Position numbers and translations under genes: made by a program
Notes under the pieces: model-generated
Seen by the model: only the letters and a program-made list of their open reading frames with translations
What the model was told of the DNA's origin: nothing
Databases searched by the model: none
Shown: positions 32,307-41,692 of the stretch, in pieces
Layout: every line of letters begins with the position of its first letter
Numbering within the stretch: the first letter of the stretch is position 1
DNA from: Viridibacillus arenosi
GTDB lineage: Bacteria > Bacillota > Bacilli > Bacillales_A > Planococcaceae
DNA length: 64,000 bases
Assembly (NCBI RefSeq): GCF_001955655.1
Contig: NZ_MSPW01000011.1
Span: forward strand, 62,001 to 126,000
Direction: 5' to 3'

Positions 32307-32750
32307 ATGAAATTTAAAGTTGAAACACTACCTAACTATCGCTTAGCTTATGTGCGACGTGTTGGTCCGTATGGTTCTGCAAATATTGAAGTTATGGAGA
32401 AGTTGAAAAAATGGGCAAGAGAGAAAAATCTTTCGTCAATTATACTTGCAATTCAACAAGATAACCCTGAGACAACACTTCCTGAAGACTGTAGATTTGA
32501 TGCTTGTATTGTGATTTCAGAGGATTATCAAATCGATAATTCAATTTGTGAAGGTGAACTTGCTGGTGGAAAGTACCTTGCTTACGAAGTCAAACATACA
32601 GCCGAAGACATTCAAGAAGCATATGCCAATATTTTTATTGATTTACAAATGAATGGATATCAAATTGATAACAAACCTATTTTGGAAAGATACACTGAGG
32701 AGATGGTAAACAACCATTATTGCGAAATATGTGTACCGATAAAAGCTTAA
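32307..32750 (+). CDS. stand-alone GyrI/SbmC-like protein
   Basis: From ATG 32307 the 147-residue protein starts KFKVETLPNYRLAYVRRVGP followed by YGSANIEVMEKLKKW, the signature of GyrI-like effector domains (AYxRxxGPYG). It ends HYCEICVPIKA. In AraC-type regulators this domain follows a helix-turn-helix; here none is attached, although the frame extends upstream to 32232 over poorly conserved residues. ATG 32307 follows AGAAAGGAAG. It is a second GyrI-like protein in this window (see 2424) and probably binds an amphipathic small molecule. Confidence 0.78.
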   Translation: MKFKVETLPNYRLAYVRRVGPYGSANIEVMEKLKKWAREKNLSSIILAIQQDNPETTLPEDCRFDACIVISEDYQIDNSICEGELAGGKYLAYEVKHTAEDIQEAYANIFIDLQMNGYQIDNKPILERYTEEMVNNHYCEICVPIKA

Positions 32751-32851
32751 TAAGTTTGATTAGCTTACTTTACTTGATTTTTACTCCAGTAAGGCACTAA
32801 AAATTTATTGGCTATGTTTAATGATATTATTGAAATTCTCTAAAACAATAA

Positions 32852-32879
32852 GCGTATTCGAGTTATAAATCGAATACGC
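32852..32879 (-). terminator. perfect 10-bp hairpin, likely terminator for amj
   Basis: GCGTATTCGA-gttataaa-TCGAATACGC. On the minus strand it is followed by TTATTGTTTT, so it more likely ends the amj transcript than the plus-strand GyrI gene. Confidence 0.6.
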
Positions 32880-32973
32880 AAATTGTTTCGAGTGGCGAAT
32901 GATTAATAAACACCAACTAAGGATAATTTCCAAGTCGGATAGAACTTCGTAGTTAAAAACAAGTCATTACAAA

Positions 32974-33825
32974 TTAAACAATAAATTTCGTAAACCAAGC
33001 TACATAATGAGCTCCTGGAATGAAAAAGACTTGTGCTAGTAATGTCCCAAACAATCGGGAAGTCATCATCATAATTGACATACCTTTTAGATTCGAATAA
33101 CTGCCTCTTTGGTTAATGACGTCATCGGCAAGAATTGATATTCTTGGGTCAATAAAGATGATAAGCAAGATAGTAGCTACCCCGTTAATAAGACCTGAGG
33201 CCATAATGGCTGTTGCTTTTCTTTCTGGAGCGATCAACCCAGCGTACAAAGCAGATAATACTCCAATTGTGTAGATAGCTGTGATCACCATATTGATGAA
33301 AAATAATTTTACTGGGATATCTTTTAATCGTATATCCTTTACATAAGAAATTTTTGGCAAGTGAATATGCTTTAGTCCGCGTTTTATGTATGCAAATGTG
33401 AAGCCCTTTTTAATCAACGACGGAATGGAGCCTCTTTCTTCAGCTAAATGGATAATTGCTCTAGAAAAAATGGCGATAAAAGTTGGGAGTAGTAGAATCC
33501 CGATGATAGTACCTATTGTGGAAGATGCAATGATGATCCTAAATTGACTTTCGACAAATTCTAGAGTATTTTCTTTTGGTGCTTTATCAATTAGGCTTCC
33601 AGTAAAAGGTTGCTGCATCATATTAGCAAGCCTTGATACCATGACCATCAAGTTAAATAAGGATAAAGCAGAAGCAAGCAGTTTAACTCTTGCACCGGAT
33701 AATCGGACAGCGTATGCAAGTGTTTCGATACAATGGATAATCAGTATAAACAGTGCAATGAATATTAGTTTCTCAGTAAATAGTTCTGAAATAAAATCAC
33801 CTTCTCTTAGATGATATATTAGCAT
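32974..33825 (-). CDS. amj: lipid II flippase Amj
   Basis: This is an integral membrane protein with six or more helices and the sequences ETLAYAVRLSGARVKLLASA, NLMVMVSRLANMMQQPFTGS and NGVATILLIIFIDPRISILA. These match Amj (YdaH), the alternative lipid II flippase that backs up MurJ and is induced by cell envelope stress. The start is uncertain. The frame is open up to 33912, ATG 33825 has no ribosome site, and a good site AGAGAAGGTGA is followed after 5-6 bases by an in-frame ATT at 33792, which would give the usual length (about 272 residues). A rare ATT start is therefore possible. Confidence 0.85.
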   Translation of the reverse strand: MLIYHLREGDFISELFTEKLIFIALFILIIHCIETLAYAVRLSGARVKLLASALSLFNLMVMVSRLANMMQQPFTGSLIDKAPKENTLEFVESQFRIIIASSTIGTIIGILLLPTFIAIFSRAIIHLAEERGSIPSLIKKGFTFAYIKRGLKHIHLPKISYVKDIRLKDIPVKLFFINMVITAIYTIGVLSALYAGLIAPERKATAIMASGLINGVATILLIIFIDPRISILADDVINQRGSYSNLKGMSIMMMTSRLFGTLLAQVFFIPGAHYVAWFTKFIV

Positions 33826-34027
33826 AATCAAACGATAAAAACTGATTTTAGACATAAGCAAAGAAAAGATATTTTTATTGATACCATATTTTGTTATTAT
33901 TACATGTAACACACTAACAATTTTGTGCAGAGAAGATTTAATTATTTCGTTTTTCTTGGTACATTCAAGTGTTAATAATAGGAGAAATTACAGAGTGAAA
34001 TACTACAATTCAAAGTGAGGTGTAACA

Positions 34028-35119
34028 GTGCAAGCATTGATTATTCGTTATATTGCGTTGCTTTTTACTATAGGCGTATTAATAATTCATATCTTGCTGA
34101 ATAGTGGGCCGGTAACAAACACAATCATTATAGCCACAGCTACTTTGTGCTTATATTTTACAATCCCACTTAGTAAAATACCTATCATTAATTATCTCAT
34201 TATGGTGTTATTAATCCCAATAGGATTGGTACTTTCAATAGATGTTGTTTATTTATTGCCCATGCATGCTTTTTTTATAATGGAGGGAGCTTTTCAACTA
34301 AAACATCGGGAACATACAATTTACATAAGTTCGCTTGTCTTCGTTTGTACAGCAATAACTTTATTGAAATATCTTCCTTTTTTAAATTTTGTGTTATTTA
34401 TTTCGATTTGTATAAGTTCATTCTTTGTAAGTCAACTTTTTTGGAACGTTAAAGAAAAAGGTGATCTTTATACAGGATTGCTTGGGGAATATCGAACGTT
34501 AAAGCGCTCTTTTGTAGAGCAAGAACAATTAGCTCGAGCAGAAGAACGCACGAAAATGGCGAGAGATATCCATGATTCAGTGGGACATAAGTTAACAGCT
34601 TTGTTAATGCAATTAGAGGTTCTATCCATCGAGAATAATTTGAAAGGTATAAAAGACATAAAAGAATTAGCTAGAGATAGTTTGGATGAAACGAGAAATG
34701 CAGTGCGACAGCTGAAAACGGCTGAAGTAAGCGGTATTCAATCTGTTATTCAATTAATACGAAAGCTTGAAATGGAGAGCCATTTACAAATTCGTTTTAC
34801 TTTTGAAAAAGGTGTGTTAACTTTACCGATTTCCAATAAACAAAGTATTGTTCTCTATCGCGTACTCCAGGAAAGTTTGACGAATGCGATGAAATATAGT
34901 GATTCAAAAGAAGTAGAAGTAATCTTAAGACAAAATTCATTACAACAGGTTCATTTTATAGTGAAAAATAAAGTGTTGAAACTAAAGGCTTTTGAATTAG
35001 GATTCGGACTCACGAATATGATGGGTAGAGTAGAAGAAATCGGTGGAGAACTTCGTGTCAATCGGACCGAAGATCATTTTATAGTTGAAGGTACATTTCC
35101 AATAAAAGAGAGGGAATAG
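34028..35119 (+). CDS. lnrJ: sensor histidine kinase, NarL/DesK type (LnrJ-like)
   Basis: The 363-residue kinase has five or six membrane helices in residues 5-140, with almost no extracellular domain, then a dimerisation helix with MARDIHDSVGHKLTALLMQL (phospho-accepting His about residue 182, HisKA_3 type) and an ATPase domain with N-box VLQESLTNAMKYSD and G-box GFGLTNMMGRVEEIGG. The adjacent response regulator and three-gene ABC transporter make the full set of Bacillus LnrJK-LnrLMN, which senses and expels linear polyenes such as linearmycin. GTG start 34028 after GAGGTG. Confidence 0.78.
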   Translation: MQALIIRYIALLFTIGVLIIHILLNSGPVTNTIIIATATLCLYFTIPLSKIPIINYLIMVLLIPIGLVLSIDVVYLLPMHAFFIMEGAFQLKHREHTIYISSLVFVCTAITLLKYLPFLNFVLFISICISSFFVSQLFWNVKEKGDLYTGLLGEYRTLKRSFVEQEQLARAEERTKMARDIHDSVGHKLTALLMQLEVLSIENNLKGIKDIKELARDSLDETRNAVRQLKTAEVSGIQSVIQLIRKLEMESHLQIRFTFEKGVLTLPISNKQSIVLYRVLQESLTNAMKYSDSKEVEVILRQNSLQQVHFIVKNKVLKLKAFELGFGLTNMMGRVEEIGGELRVNRTEDHFIVEGTFPIKERE

Positions 35120-35122
35120 AGA

Positions 35123-35755
35123 ATGGTACATATTTTGATTGTTGAAGATCAGGCTATTGTGCGCAATGGGCTGAAGATGATTGTAGAGCAAGAGCCGGAT
35201 TTTGAAATTGTTGCGGAAGCAAGTAATGGAGTTGAAGCACTGGCTGCACTTGAAAATCATCATATTGATCTCGTACTAATGGATGTCAGAATGCCAGAAA
35301 TGAATGGGATAGAAGCAACTAAAAGAATCCGCAATCGATTCCCACAAATTAAAGTTTTAGTGTTGACGACGTTTGACGATGAAGAATATGCGTTCGAAAT
35401 ATTAAAAGACGGGGCTAATGGATTTTTGTTAAAATCAGCAGAACCTCATAAATTAATTAGTGCTATCCATAGTGTCCTTGAAGGAGGGCTCGTATTACAT
35501 GAGGATGTTGCAGCAAAGTTAATGCCTAAATTATTGAAAAAATCGCCTCCATCACAACCAGTTCATACTTTAACTGAACGAGAGCTTGATGTAGTGAGGC
35601 TCGTAGGTGAGGGCAAGACAAATAAGGAAATATCAGAAGAATTGTTTTTATCAATTGGTACAGTGAAGAATTATATGACACATATTCTACAGGAACTTGA
35701 TTTAAGGGATCGTACACAGTTAGCCATTTATGCTGTGAAAAATGATCTCGTATGA
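35123..35755 (+). CDS. lnrK: NarL/LuxR-family response regulator (LnrK-like)
   Basis: The 210-residue regulator has a receiver domain with Asp8/Asp9 region VEDQ, phosphorylated Asp54 in VLMDVRMPEMNG and Lys104 in FLLKSAE, followed by a LuxR-type helix-turn-helix (LTERELDVVRLVGEGKTNKE, then LFLSIGTVKNYM). It begins 3 bases after the kinase gene. It should activate the ABC transporter genes that start 132 bases downstream, where an inverted repeat lies at 35793. Confidence 0.85.
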   Translation: MVHILIVEDQAIVRNGLKMIVEQEPDFEIVAEASNGVEALAALENHHIDLVLMDVRMPEMNGIEATKRIRNRFPQIKVLVLTTFDDEEYAFEILKDGANGFLLKSAEPHKLISAIHSVLEGGLVLHEDVAAKLMPKLLKKSPPSQPVHTLTERELDVVRLVGEGKTNKEISEELFLSIGTVKNYMTHILQELDLRDRTQLAIYAVKNDLV

Positions 35756-35766
35756 GTAATGAAAGA

Positions 35767-35792
35767 AGCGGCGATTAACTCGTCGCTTTTTT
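35767..35792 (+). terminator. terminator between the two-component genes and the ABC operon
   Basis: AGCGGCGA-ttaac-TCGTCGCT followed by TTTTT. It separates lnrJK from lnrLMN transcription and so implies a separate promoter for the transporter. Confidence 0.8.
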
Positions 35793-35810
35793 ATGTGACT
35801 GAGGTCATAT
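35793..35810 (+). promoter_or_regulatory. candidate response-regulator operator
   Basis: ATGTGAC-tgag-GTCATAT is an almost perfect inverted repeat (one mismatch), followed by another TGAC at about 35818. NarL-type regulators of this group bind such spaced palindromes upstream of their ABC target. This is inference from position and symmetry. Confidence 0.5.
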
Positions 35811-35887
35811 CGATTTATGACGTTAGCTAGTCGGCAAGCAATGTGATTTTATTTATAGTGTAATTAAGGAGAGAGGGGATGTAATTT

Positions 35888-36820
35888 ATGATAGAAGTAG
35901 TGGATTTAACAAAAACATATAAAAAAGTAAATGTGGTAGATCACGTGAATTTATATATTGAGCCAGGTGAGATTGTGGGGTTACTTGGTCCAAATGGTGC
36001 GGGAAAATCGACAGCGATTGCCATGATATCAACGCTTATCAAACCATCAAAGGGTGATGTATTGCTACACCAAAAAAGCGTTATAAATGATCAAGGTTCT
36101 TTGCGAGAGGTGTTGGGGGTCGTACCACAAGAAATAGCTTTATATAGTGATTTAACGGCTAGAGAAAATCTGCATTTCTTTGGCAGTATTCATAAAATGC
36201 CAAAAGATAAATTGAAAGAGCGAATTGAAATTGTATTAGAAGAAATTGGCCTACAAGATGAAAACAAAAAACTGGTCAAACATTACTCAGGTGGTATGAA
36301 ACGTCGGTTAAATATTGGCGTGGCGCTATTACATGAGCCTGAATATTTAATCATGGATGAACCAACTGTAGGGATAGATCCTCAATCACGAAATCACATT
36401 TTAGAGACCGTGAAAAAACTAAATGAACGATCCAATACAGCAATTATTTACACAAGTCATTACATGGAAGAAGTCGAATTTTTATGTGATCGTATTTACA
36501 TTATTGATAAGGGAAGGGTTATTGCATCTGGTACAAAGGATGAGATAAAAGCTATTCTGTCTTCTGAGAAAACCGTGCGTCTTAAACTTGAGAAACCTTC
36601 TAAACAACTTGTTGAGGATTTAACTTTGAATCCTATGTTATCAAATACATTAGCTAAGGATGCGGAGATTACTTTTACAGTAGCGAAAGATACAAATTTT
36701 CTACCTATGATCTTAACATTGTGTGACCAACATCATGTGGCATTAAATAGTTTTCAAATAGAAGAGCCAAGTCTTGAAGATGTATTTTTACACTTAACAG
36801 GTAGAGCATTACGAAATTAG
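35888..36820 (+). CDS. lnrL: ABC transporter ATPase (LnrL-like)
   Basis: The 310-residue ATPase has Walker A GPNGAGKST (about residues 35-43), Q-loop VPQEIALYSDLTA, signature YSGGMKRRL (about 134), Walker B YLIMDEPTVGIDPQS (about 155) and the switch His in YTSHYMEEVEFLCD. A C-terminal extension of about 80 residues follows, as in drug/lipid exporters of the DrrA group. With the two permeases it forms an exporter for membrane-active compounds. Ribosome site GAGAGGGG before ATG. Confidence 0.85.
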   Translation: MIEVVDLTKTYKKVNVVDHVNLYIEPGEIVGLLGPNGAGKSTAIAMISTLIKPSKGDVLLHQKSVINDQGSLREVLGVVPQEIALYSDLTARENLHFFGSIHKMPKDKLKERIEIVLEEIGLQDENKKLVKHYSGGMKRRLNIGVALLHEPEYLIMDEPTVGIDPQSRNHILETVKKLNERSNTAIIYTSHYMEEVEFLCDRIYIIDKGRVIASGTKDEIKAILSSEKTVRLKLEKPSKQLVEDLTLNPMLSNTLAKDAEITFTVAKDTNFLPMILTLCDQHHVALNSFQIEEPSLEDVFLHLTGRALRN

Positions 36821-36831
36821 GAGGAGAGCTA

Positions 36832-38088
36832 ATGTTCTTAGCGCTTATCGTAAAACAATTAAAAATATTGAGTAGAAACCCTTTAGAGTTGCTAGTTCTT
36901 CTGTTAATGCCTGTTGTATTAATTACAATTTTAAGTGTAGCTCTTGGACCTATAATGGATGGGAATAGTGAAATGTTTGATTTGGATATAGCTGTTATTC
37001 AACATGATGACGAAGAAGCGCAGCTCGAATCCTTTCTAAAAAAGTCAAATGAAAGTATGCCAATTGATGAAAAGTTGAAGGAAAGCATAAAACAAATGCT
37101 TCCAGTAACTTTGTTGCTCGATCAATTAACGGGAAATGAAGAAATGAAGAAATTTGTAACAGTAAAAAAACTAAATGAGAATGAACTTAATAAGGCAAGA
37201 AAAAGTGGAGACTATGACGTAATTATCGACGTTCCAAAGAATTTCACTGATGCGTATTTATCGTCCGTTTTTTTATCAGGAAGCAAACCTTCTTTAAATG
37301 TCTATTTAGATGAGGATCAACCTGTTACTTCATCAATTACTAAAAGCATGCTCGATTATTTCCAACAACAATATTCTTTACTAACACAATTGAACAATGC
37401 TGATCAGTTAGATGCTAAAGTAACTAGTCCTAAAATTGTAGTCGCTTCGGATATTGAGACAATAGCCAACCAAAAGAGTATCTCATCAAAAATTTATTAT
37501 ACGTTTAGTATGAGTGTCATGTTCATCTTATATATGGCTAGTACTATAGCAAGTTTGGCTTTTTTAGAAAAAGATATGAATATTTTCGACCGGATTGTAT
37601 TAGCACGAATTCATCCAATAACGTATTTAGGTAGCATCATTGTATCAACTATTCTCTTAGCAATGATTCAGATGACTATTTTGTTTACTGTTTCACATTT
37701 TATGTTTGATATTCAATTTGAACAGTTCGGATTATATGTACTAATTACATTTCTTCTGGCCGTTATTGTAGGAGCTTTAGCAGCATTATTGTCAGCGATT
37801 AATTATAGAAATAATTCATCAGGAGCTTCAAATATATTTTCAGCTGCAATAATATCTATTCTTGCCTTAGTAGGAGGGAGTTTCATTCCAATAAGTCAGC
37901 TATCTTCATTTTTATCATCACTTGGAAAATGGACACCGAATGGAGCAGCACTTGAAGCTTATTTGAAACTGCAGCAAAATGCGACGTTTCTTGATATTCA
38001 AGATCTAGTCTTCAACTTAAGTATGTTAGGCATAGGTCTCCTAGTTATAGCGTTTGTACTCTTTCCTAGAAGAGGTGGCATATTATGA
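36832..38088 (+). CDS. lnrM: ABC transporter permease (LnrM-like)
   Basis: The 418-residue ABC-2 type permease has one N-terminal helix (ELLVLLLMPVVLITILSVAL), a large extracytoplasmic domain (residues ~45-215), and five C-terminal helices with a SFIPISQLSSFLSSLGKWTP loop typical of ABC-2 exporters. It follows the ATPase gene by 11 bases and overlaps the next permease gene by 4 bases (ATGA). Both permeases should form the heterodimeric channel. Confidence 0.82.
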   Translation: MFLALIVKQLKILSRNPLELLVLLLMPVVLITILSVALGPIMDGNSEMFDLDIAVIQHDDEEAQLESFLKKSNESMPIDEKLKESIKQMLPVTLLLDQLTGNEEMKKFVTVKKLNENELNKARKSGDYDVIIDVPKNFTDAYLSSVFLSGSKPSLNVYLDEDQPVTSSITKSMLDYFQQQYSLLTQLNNADQLDAKVTSPKIVVASDIETIANQKSISSKIYYTFSMSVMFILYMASTIASLAFLEKDMNIFDRIVLARIHPITYLGSIIVSTILLAMIQMTILFTVSHFMFDIQFEQFGLYVLITFLLAVIVGALAALLSAINYRNNSSGASNIFSAAIISILALVGGSFIPISQLSSFLSSLGKWTPNGAALEAYLKLQQNATFLDIQDLVFNLSMLGIGLLVIAFVLFPRRGGIL

Positions 38089-39191
38089 TGAATATTTTAA
38101 AGACGAAATTTTTATTATTTAGAAGAAAGCCTGCAGCTTATATTGTAACAACTATTATCATTTGTATATTTACTTATTTAATGGGTCAAGGCCAAGTAAC
38201 AAAGGAACCTATTGCCTTATTTTCTACACTAAATAACGAACAGCAGTCGGTAATTATGAAAGAGTTAAAAAAACTATCGCAATATGATTTCACATTGTAT
38301 GAAGAGGATGAGGCGATTAAACAAGTAAAAGATGGCAAAGTTGATGTTGCTATATCTTTAAAAGATGATGGGTATAAATTAATCGTAGCACCAGATTTTA
38401 TGAATGCTCCGATGTTGGGGAATGAGTTGAATGCGATTTACAGTCAGGTATTATTAAAGCATGCGATAATTCAATCATCTCCTGATGAACAAAAAGAGCA
38501 AATAACAAGTAAAATAGAGAAAATTCAAGATGAACCAAGTTTTAATATTGGCTATAAAAACTTGGGAAATGAAAATGGGATAAAGTTTGATCAGAAGTTG
38601 CGTAGCTTATTTGGTTTTACACTATTCATGGTAATTTATACGATTGCAAGTGGCGTTAATCATATCGTTATGGAACGTAGGGATAGGATTTGGGAAAGGA
38701 TAACTGTGTCAGCTATTCCAAAATGGAAAGCCTATCTAGCGAATTTAACCTATAGTTTCATGCTTGGCTACGTGCAAATTACTCTCGTGCTTACCATATT
38801 CTACTTTGGTGTAGGGATCGATTTCTATGGTGGCTATTGGAAGAGCTTAATTGTTGTCATTCCATATGTACTTTGTATTGTGTCACTTTCCATATTCATA
38901 GCAGCAATTGCAAATACACCTGGTAAATTTAATGCCTTTATGACGGTGCTGGCAGTTCCGTTAGCAATGCTTGGTGGAGCATACTGGCCACTTGAAATCG
39001 TAACATCGAAAATAATGTTAGCTTTATCAAAAATTTCACCAATAAAATACGGATTAGATTTATTAAATGGCGTCACAATTAATAGTAGTTCCACAACAGA
39101 TTTACTATTACCTTTTAGTATATTAATGTTCATGACGATCATTTTCATGGGTATAGGGATAAATGTGTTAGAGAAAAAGGAACAAATTTAA
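38085..39191 (+). CDS. lnrN: ABC transporter permease (LnrN-like)
   Basis: The 368-residue ABC-2 permease has the same layout as the previous gene product: helix at residues 17-33, an external domain to about residue 175, then five helices with MLGGAYWPLEIVTSKIMLAL near residue 305. The start codon overlaps the upstream stop. The operon ends at the hairpin at 39200. Confidence 0.82.
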   Translation: MMNILKTKFLLFRRKPAAYIVTTIIICIFTYLMGQGQVTKEPIALFSTLNNEQQSVIMKELKKLSQYDFTLYEEDEAIKQVKDGKVDVAISLKDDGYKLIVAPDFMNAPMLGNELNAIYSQVLLKHAIIQSSPDEQKEQITSKIEKIQDEPSFNIGYKNLGNENGIKFDQKLRSLFGFTLFMVIYTIASGVNHIVMERRDRIWERITVSAIPKWKAYLANLTYSFMLGYVQITLVLTIFYFGVGIDFYGGYWKSLIVVIPYVLCIVSLSIFIAAIANTPGKFNAFMTVLAVPLAMLGGAYWPLEIVTSKIMLALSKISPIKYGLDLLNGVTINSSSTTDLLLPFSILMFMTIIFMGIGINVLEKKEQI

Positions 39192-39199
39192 TCTTTTGG

Positions 39200-39235
39200 A
39201 AAGGGTACTTACATTTTGTATGTGAGTACCCTTTT
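39200..39235 (+). terminator. terminator of the lnr-like ABC operon
   Basis: AAAGGGTACTtACAT-tttgt-ATGTgAGTACCCTTT followed by T's. Confidence 0.85.
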
Positions 39236-39409
39236 ATATTTCAATAATCACAATCTAGGGAAGTACTTTATGAGTTATAATGAAATAATTGGTATTTTAT
39301 TTAAAGAATAATTTTTTCTAAACTGCGACCGTCTTAGTGGGTGATTAAATATTATGAGAGAACATTTAGATTCTATTCGAATTATAAAATAAACTTAGAG
39401 GAGGAAAAC

Positions 39410-40273
39410 GTGGAGACTCATTGGTTAAAATCATTTATAAAAGCTGCAAAATATGAAAATTTACGTCTTGCTTCTGAAGAGCTATTTATTTCACAACCAG
39501 CTGTAACTAAGCATATTCAAAGCTTAGAGAAAAACTTAAATACACAGTTGTTTATTAGGCAAAATAAATCCATTCGATTAAATCAAAATGGTGAAATGTT
39601 TTTACCTATTGCCCAGGAAATTATTGACACTTATGAGGCGGGGATTCATCAGTTTCAGCAATATGTAGAAGGTTTTGAAAGAGAGCTGACGATAGCAGTT
39701 GCACCTCAAATTGCCAATTCTATGCTGCCATCTATTTTAAAACAATTTTCGAAACAAAAATCACATGTAAGTGTGCGTGTAGAAATCATTAAATCCAATG
39801 AGATTGCAAACAGTATTCAATCAGGACAATCACATGTCGGTTTGTCAAAAATCAAACCTGTAAATCCGGTTTTAAGCGTTAAATGTTTAATTGATGAGCC
39901 TATTGTTTGTGTAGGTCCAAAACATTTGGAAAGTATGGATATGGTAGAAATAATACGACAGGAAAAGGTATTGACTCATGAATATGCTCCTTATTGGGAT
40001 GAAGTTAATCATCAGTTGCAACAACAATTTACTCATACTACCAATATGAAGGTGAATCAAACTGAGGCTATAAAACAAATGATACTAGAAGGAATAGGTG
40101 TAGCATTTTTACCGAAAAGTGTAGTGCGTAAGGAGTTAGAAGATGACAGACTAGCATTATTAGCGACAAATATACTTAATACCTGTACATCTAAAACGTA
40201 TTTTATATCAAAGCATAGTTCAGCCGAGACGGAACATCTTTTTGAAATCTGCAAATCTATTTATGGGACTTAA
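39410..40273 (+). CDS. LysR-family transcriptional regulator
   Basis: From GTG 39410 (after AGAGGAGG) the 287-residue protein has the LysR helix-turn-helix in residues 1-60 (KAAKYENLRLASEELFISQP, AVTKHIQSLEKNLN) and an effector-binding domain. An in-frame extension to 39341 has no ribosome site and precedes the usual N-terminus (METHWLKSFI). No divergent or downstream partner gene is adjacent: a methyltransferase on the opposite strand follows. The target is unknown. Confidence 0.82.
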   Translation: METHWLKSFIKAAKYENLRLASEELFISQPAVTKHIQSLEKNLNTQLFIRQNKSIRLNQNGEMFLPIAQEIIDTYEAGIHQFQQYVEGFERELTIAVAPQIANSMLPSILKQFSKQKSHVSVRVEIIKSNEIANSIQSGQSHVGLSKIKPVNPVLSVKCLIDEPIVCVGPKHLESMDMVEIIRQEKVLTHEYAPYWDEVNHQLQQQFTHTTNMKVNQTEAIKQMILEGIGVAFLPKSVVRKELEDDRLALLATNILNTCTSKTYFISKHSSAETEHLFEICKSIYGT

Positions 40274-40280
40274 AAATTGA

Positions 40281-40324
40281 GGGATAGATAAAGCGAGTAT
40301 ATCTGGCTTTATCTATCCCTGTTT
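40281..40324 (+). terminator. terminator of the LysR gene
   Basis: A perfect 14-bp stem, GGGATAGATAAAGC with GCTTTATCTATCCC, loop of 11 bases. Confidence 0.75.
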
Positions 40325-40404
40325 TGTATGGCGAAAATAGGCTCTTACATCCATATTCATTTGTAGTTTAACTTCTTTTTACAAATAGTAGAAGATGAAT
40401 ACAA

Positions 40405-40440
40405 AAAAGTCGCCCAATTTTCAAATGGGCGACTCTTTTT
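40405..40440. terminator. hairpin at the end of the methyltransferase gene
   Basis: GTCGCCCA-attttcaaa-TGGGCGAC flanked by A-run and T-run, so it can act on both strands; it serves the minus-strand methyltransferase gene. Confidence 0.8.
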
Positions 40441-41194
40441 ATTTTGTAGCTAATACACGAAGACGGTAATAATCCGCAATCCACTTTCCATCTTGATACA
40501 AAGTGGTTTTTAAATGTGCTTCTGTTCGTTTAATAACTTTTTCTTTTTCAATTTTGGTCAAATGCTCGAGTAGACTGTCACTAAACATATTCAACCAGTT
40601 TAAAATACCATCTTCTCCAGATAATTCAGTAGGACGATTATATAATTCTACATAGTGCACATTAAAGCCATGTTCATCAAGTAAAGCAACATACTCGGCC
40701 ACGCTTGGAAAATACCACGGGAACTCTTCTGCTTTGTATTCATAATCTAGTTCACTAAATGATTGTTGAATTGCTTCCACAATAGATTGAATATTACCTT
40801 GCCCACCCAATTCAGCGACAAAGCGACCACCATCTATTAAAGCTTCATAAATACTTGCAACGGCCTTATCTTGAGATTTCACCCAATGTAAAGCAGCGTT
40901 AGAAAAAACTGCATCAAACTGTTTTGAATAACCAAGGTGTTGCGCATCTTTGACGTAGAAGGGAATATGACCAAATTTTTGGTTTGCTTGTTCAATCATT
41001 GATTCTGACTGATCAATCCCAATGACTTTTGCACCTAATTCAGCGATTTGTGCAGCTAAATCACCGGTACCACAACCGACATCTAAAATCTGCTCTCCTA
41101 CTTTTGGATGAAGAAACGAAATTAATCCTTCCCCATATTTTGAAACAAATTGATGTTTTGTATCATATAAAGTTGCATTCCAAGTACTATTCAT
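40439..41194 (-). CDS. class I SAM-dependent methyltransferase
   Basis: The protein (251 residues from ATG 41194) has motif I ILDVGCGTGDLAAQIAELGA (about residues 35-54), motif II VIGIDQSESMIEQANQ, and FDAVFSNAALHWVKSQD (motif IV/V). The overall pattern resembles trans-aconitate methyltransferase-like and UbiE-like small-molecule enzymes. A GTG three codons earlier lies too close to the ribosome site AAGGAG, so ATG is preferred. Stand-alone gene; the substrate is unknown. Confidence 0.85.
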   Translation of the reverse strand: MNSTWNATLYDTKHQFVSKYGEGLISFLHPKVGEQILDVGCGTGDLAAQIAELGAKVIGIDQSESMIEQANQKFGHIPFYVKDAQHLGYSKQFDAVFSNAALHWVKSQDKAVASIYEALIDGGRFVAELGGQGNIQSIVEAIQQSFSELDYEYKAEEFPWYFPSVAEYVALLDEHGFNVHYVELYNRPTELSGEDGILNWLNMFSDSLLEHLTKIEKEKVIKRTEAHLKTTLYQDGKWIADYYRLRVLATK

Positions 41195-41427
41195 TTCACT
41201 CACTCCTTTTCTTAAGAAAACTATACTGTTAATTGGAATGATATAGAAATAATTAAAAAGTTGATTTTTGATAACGATTTGGAATTAGGTTATTAAGAAG
41301 AGCTTATTTCTTTTACATTGAAAATTAATATATTTAGATAGTTTTGTTCAAGTCATGTTTACAAAATAAATACTAAGAATAAATCAAAAGAAAATGAACA
41401 AATTATAGTGGATGGAGGTGAATATAA

Positions 41428-41625
41428 ATGGCGAATAACAACCAAGAAAAGAATAAAGCGAAAAAGAAAAATGACTTAGGTCGTGAAGAATTTGGGTATG
41501 GGTTTGATTTGAGTCCAGATGACTTTGATGTAGTTGGACAAAATGATGAAGCACATAAACAACATAATCATGAAGAAAAACAAAAACCGAATAATAAAAA
41601 TAATGCTAGAAGAATAAATGAATAA
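41428..41625 (+). CDS. small hydrophilic protein (65 aa)
   Basis: The product is very rich in N, K, E, D and Q, starting MANNNQEKNKAKKKNDLGRE, with a single more ordered patch FGYGFDLSPDDFDVVGQ and a His/Asn/Lys-rich tail. Its composition resembles small sporulation or coat-associated proteins of Bacillales, but I recognise no family. The ribosome site GGAGGTG is 9 bases before ATG and a hairpin follows at 41644. Confidence 0.6.
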   Translation: MANNNQEKNKAKKKNDLGREEFGYGFDLSPDDFDVVGQNDEAHKQHNHEEKQKPNNKNNARRINE

Positions 41626-41643
41626 GTAAGGTGAATAGAGGAG

Positions 41644-41692
41644 TGCTACATATAAAACGATATTAAATTGTTTTATTATGTAGTGCTTTTTT
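41644..41692 (+). terminator. intrinsic terminator
   Basis: TGCTACATA...AAAAC pairs with GTTTT...TATGTAGTGC and is followed by TTTTTT. Confidence 0.65.
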
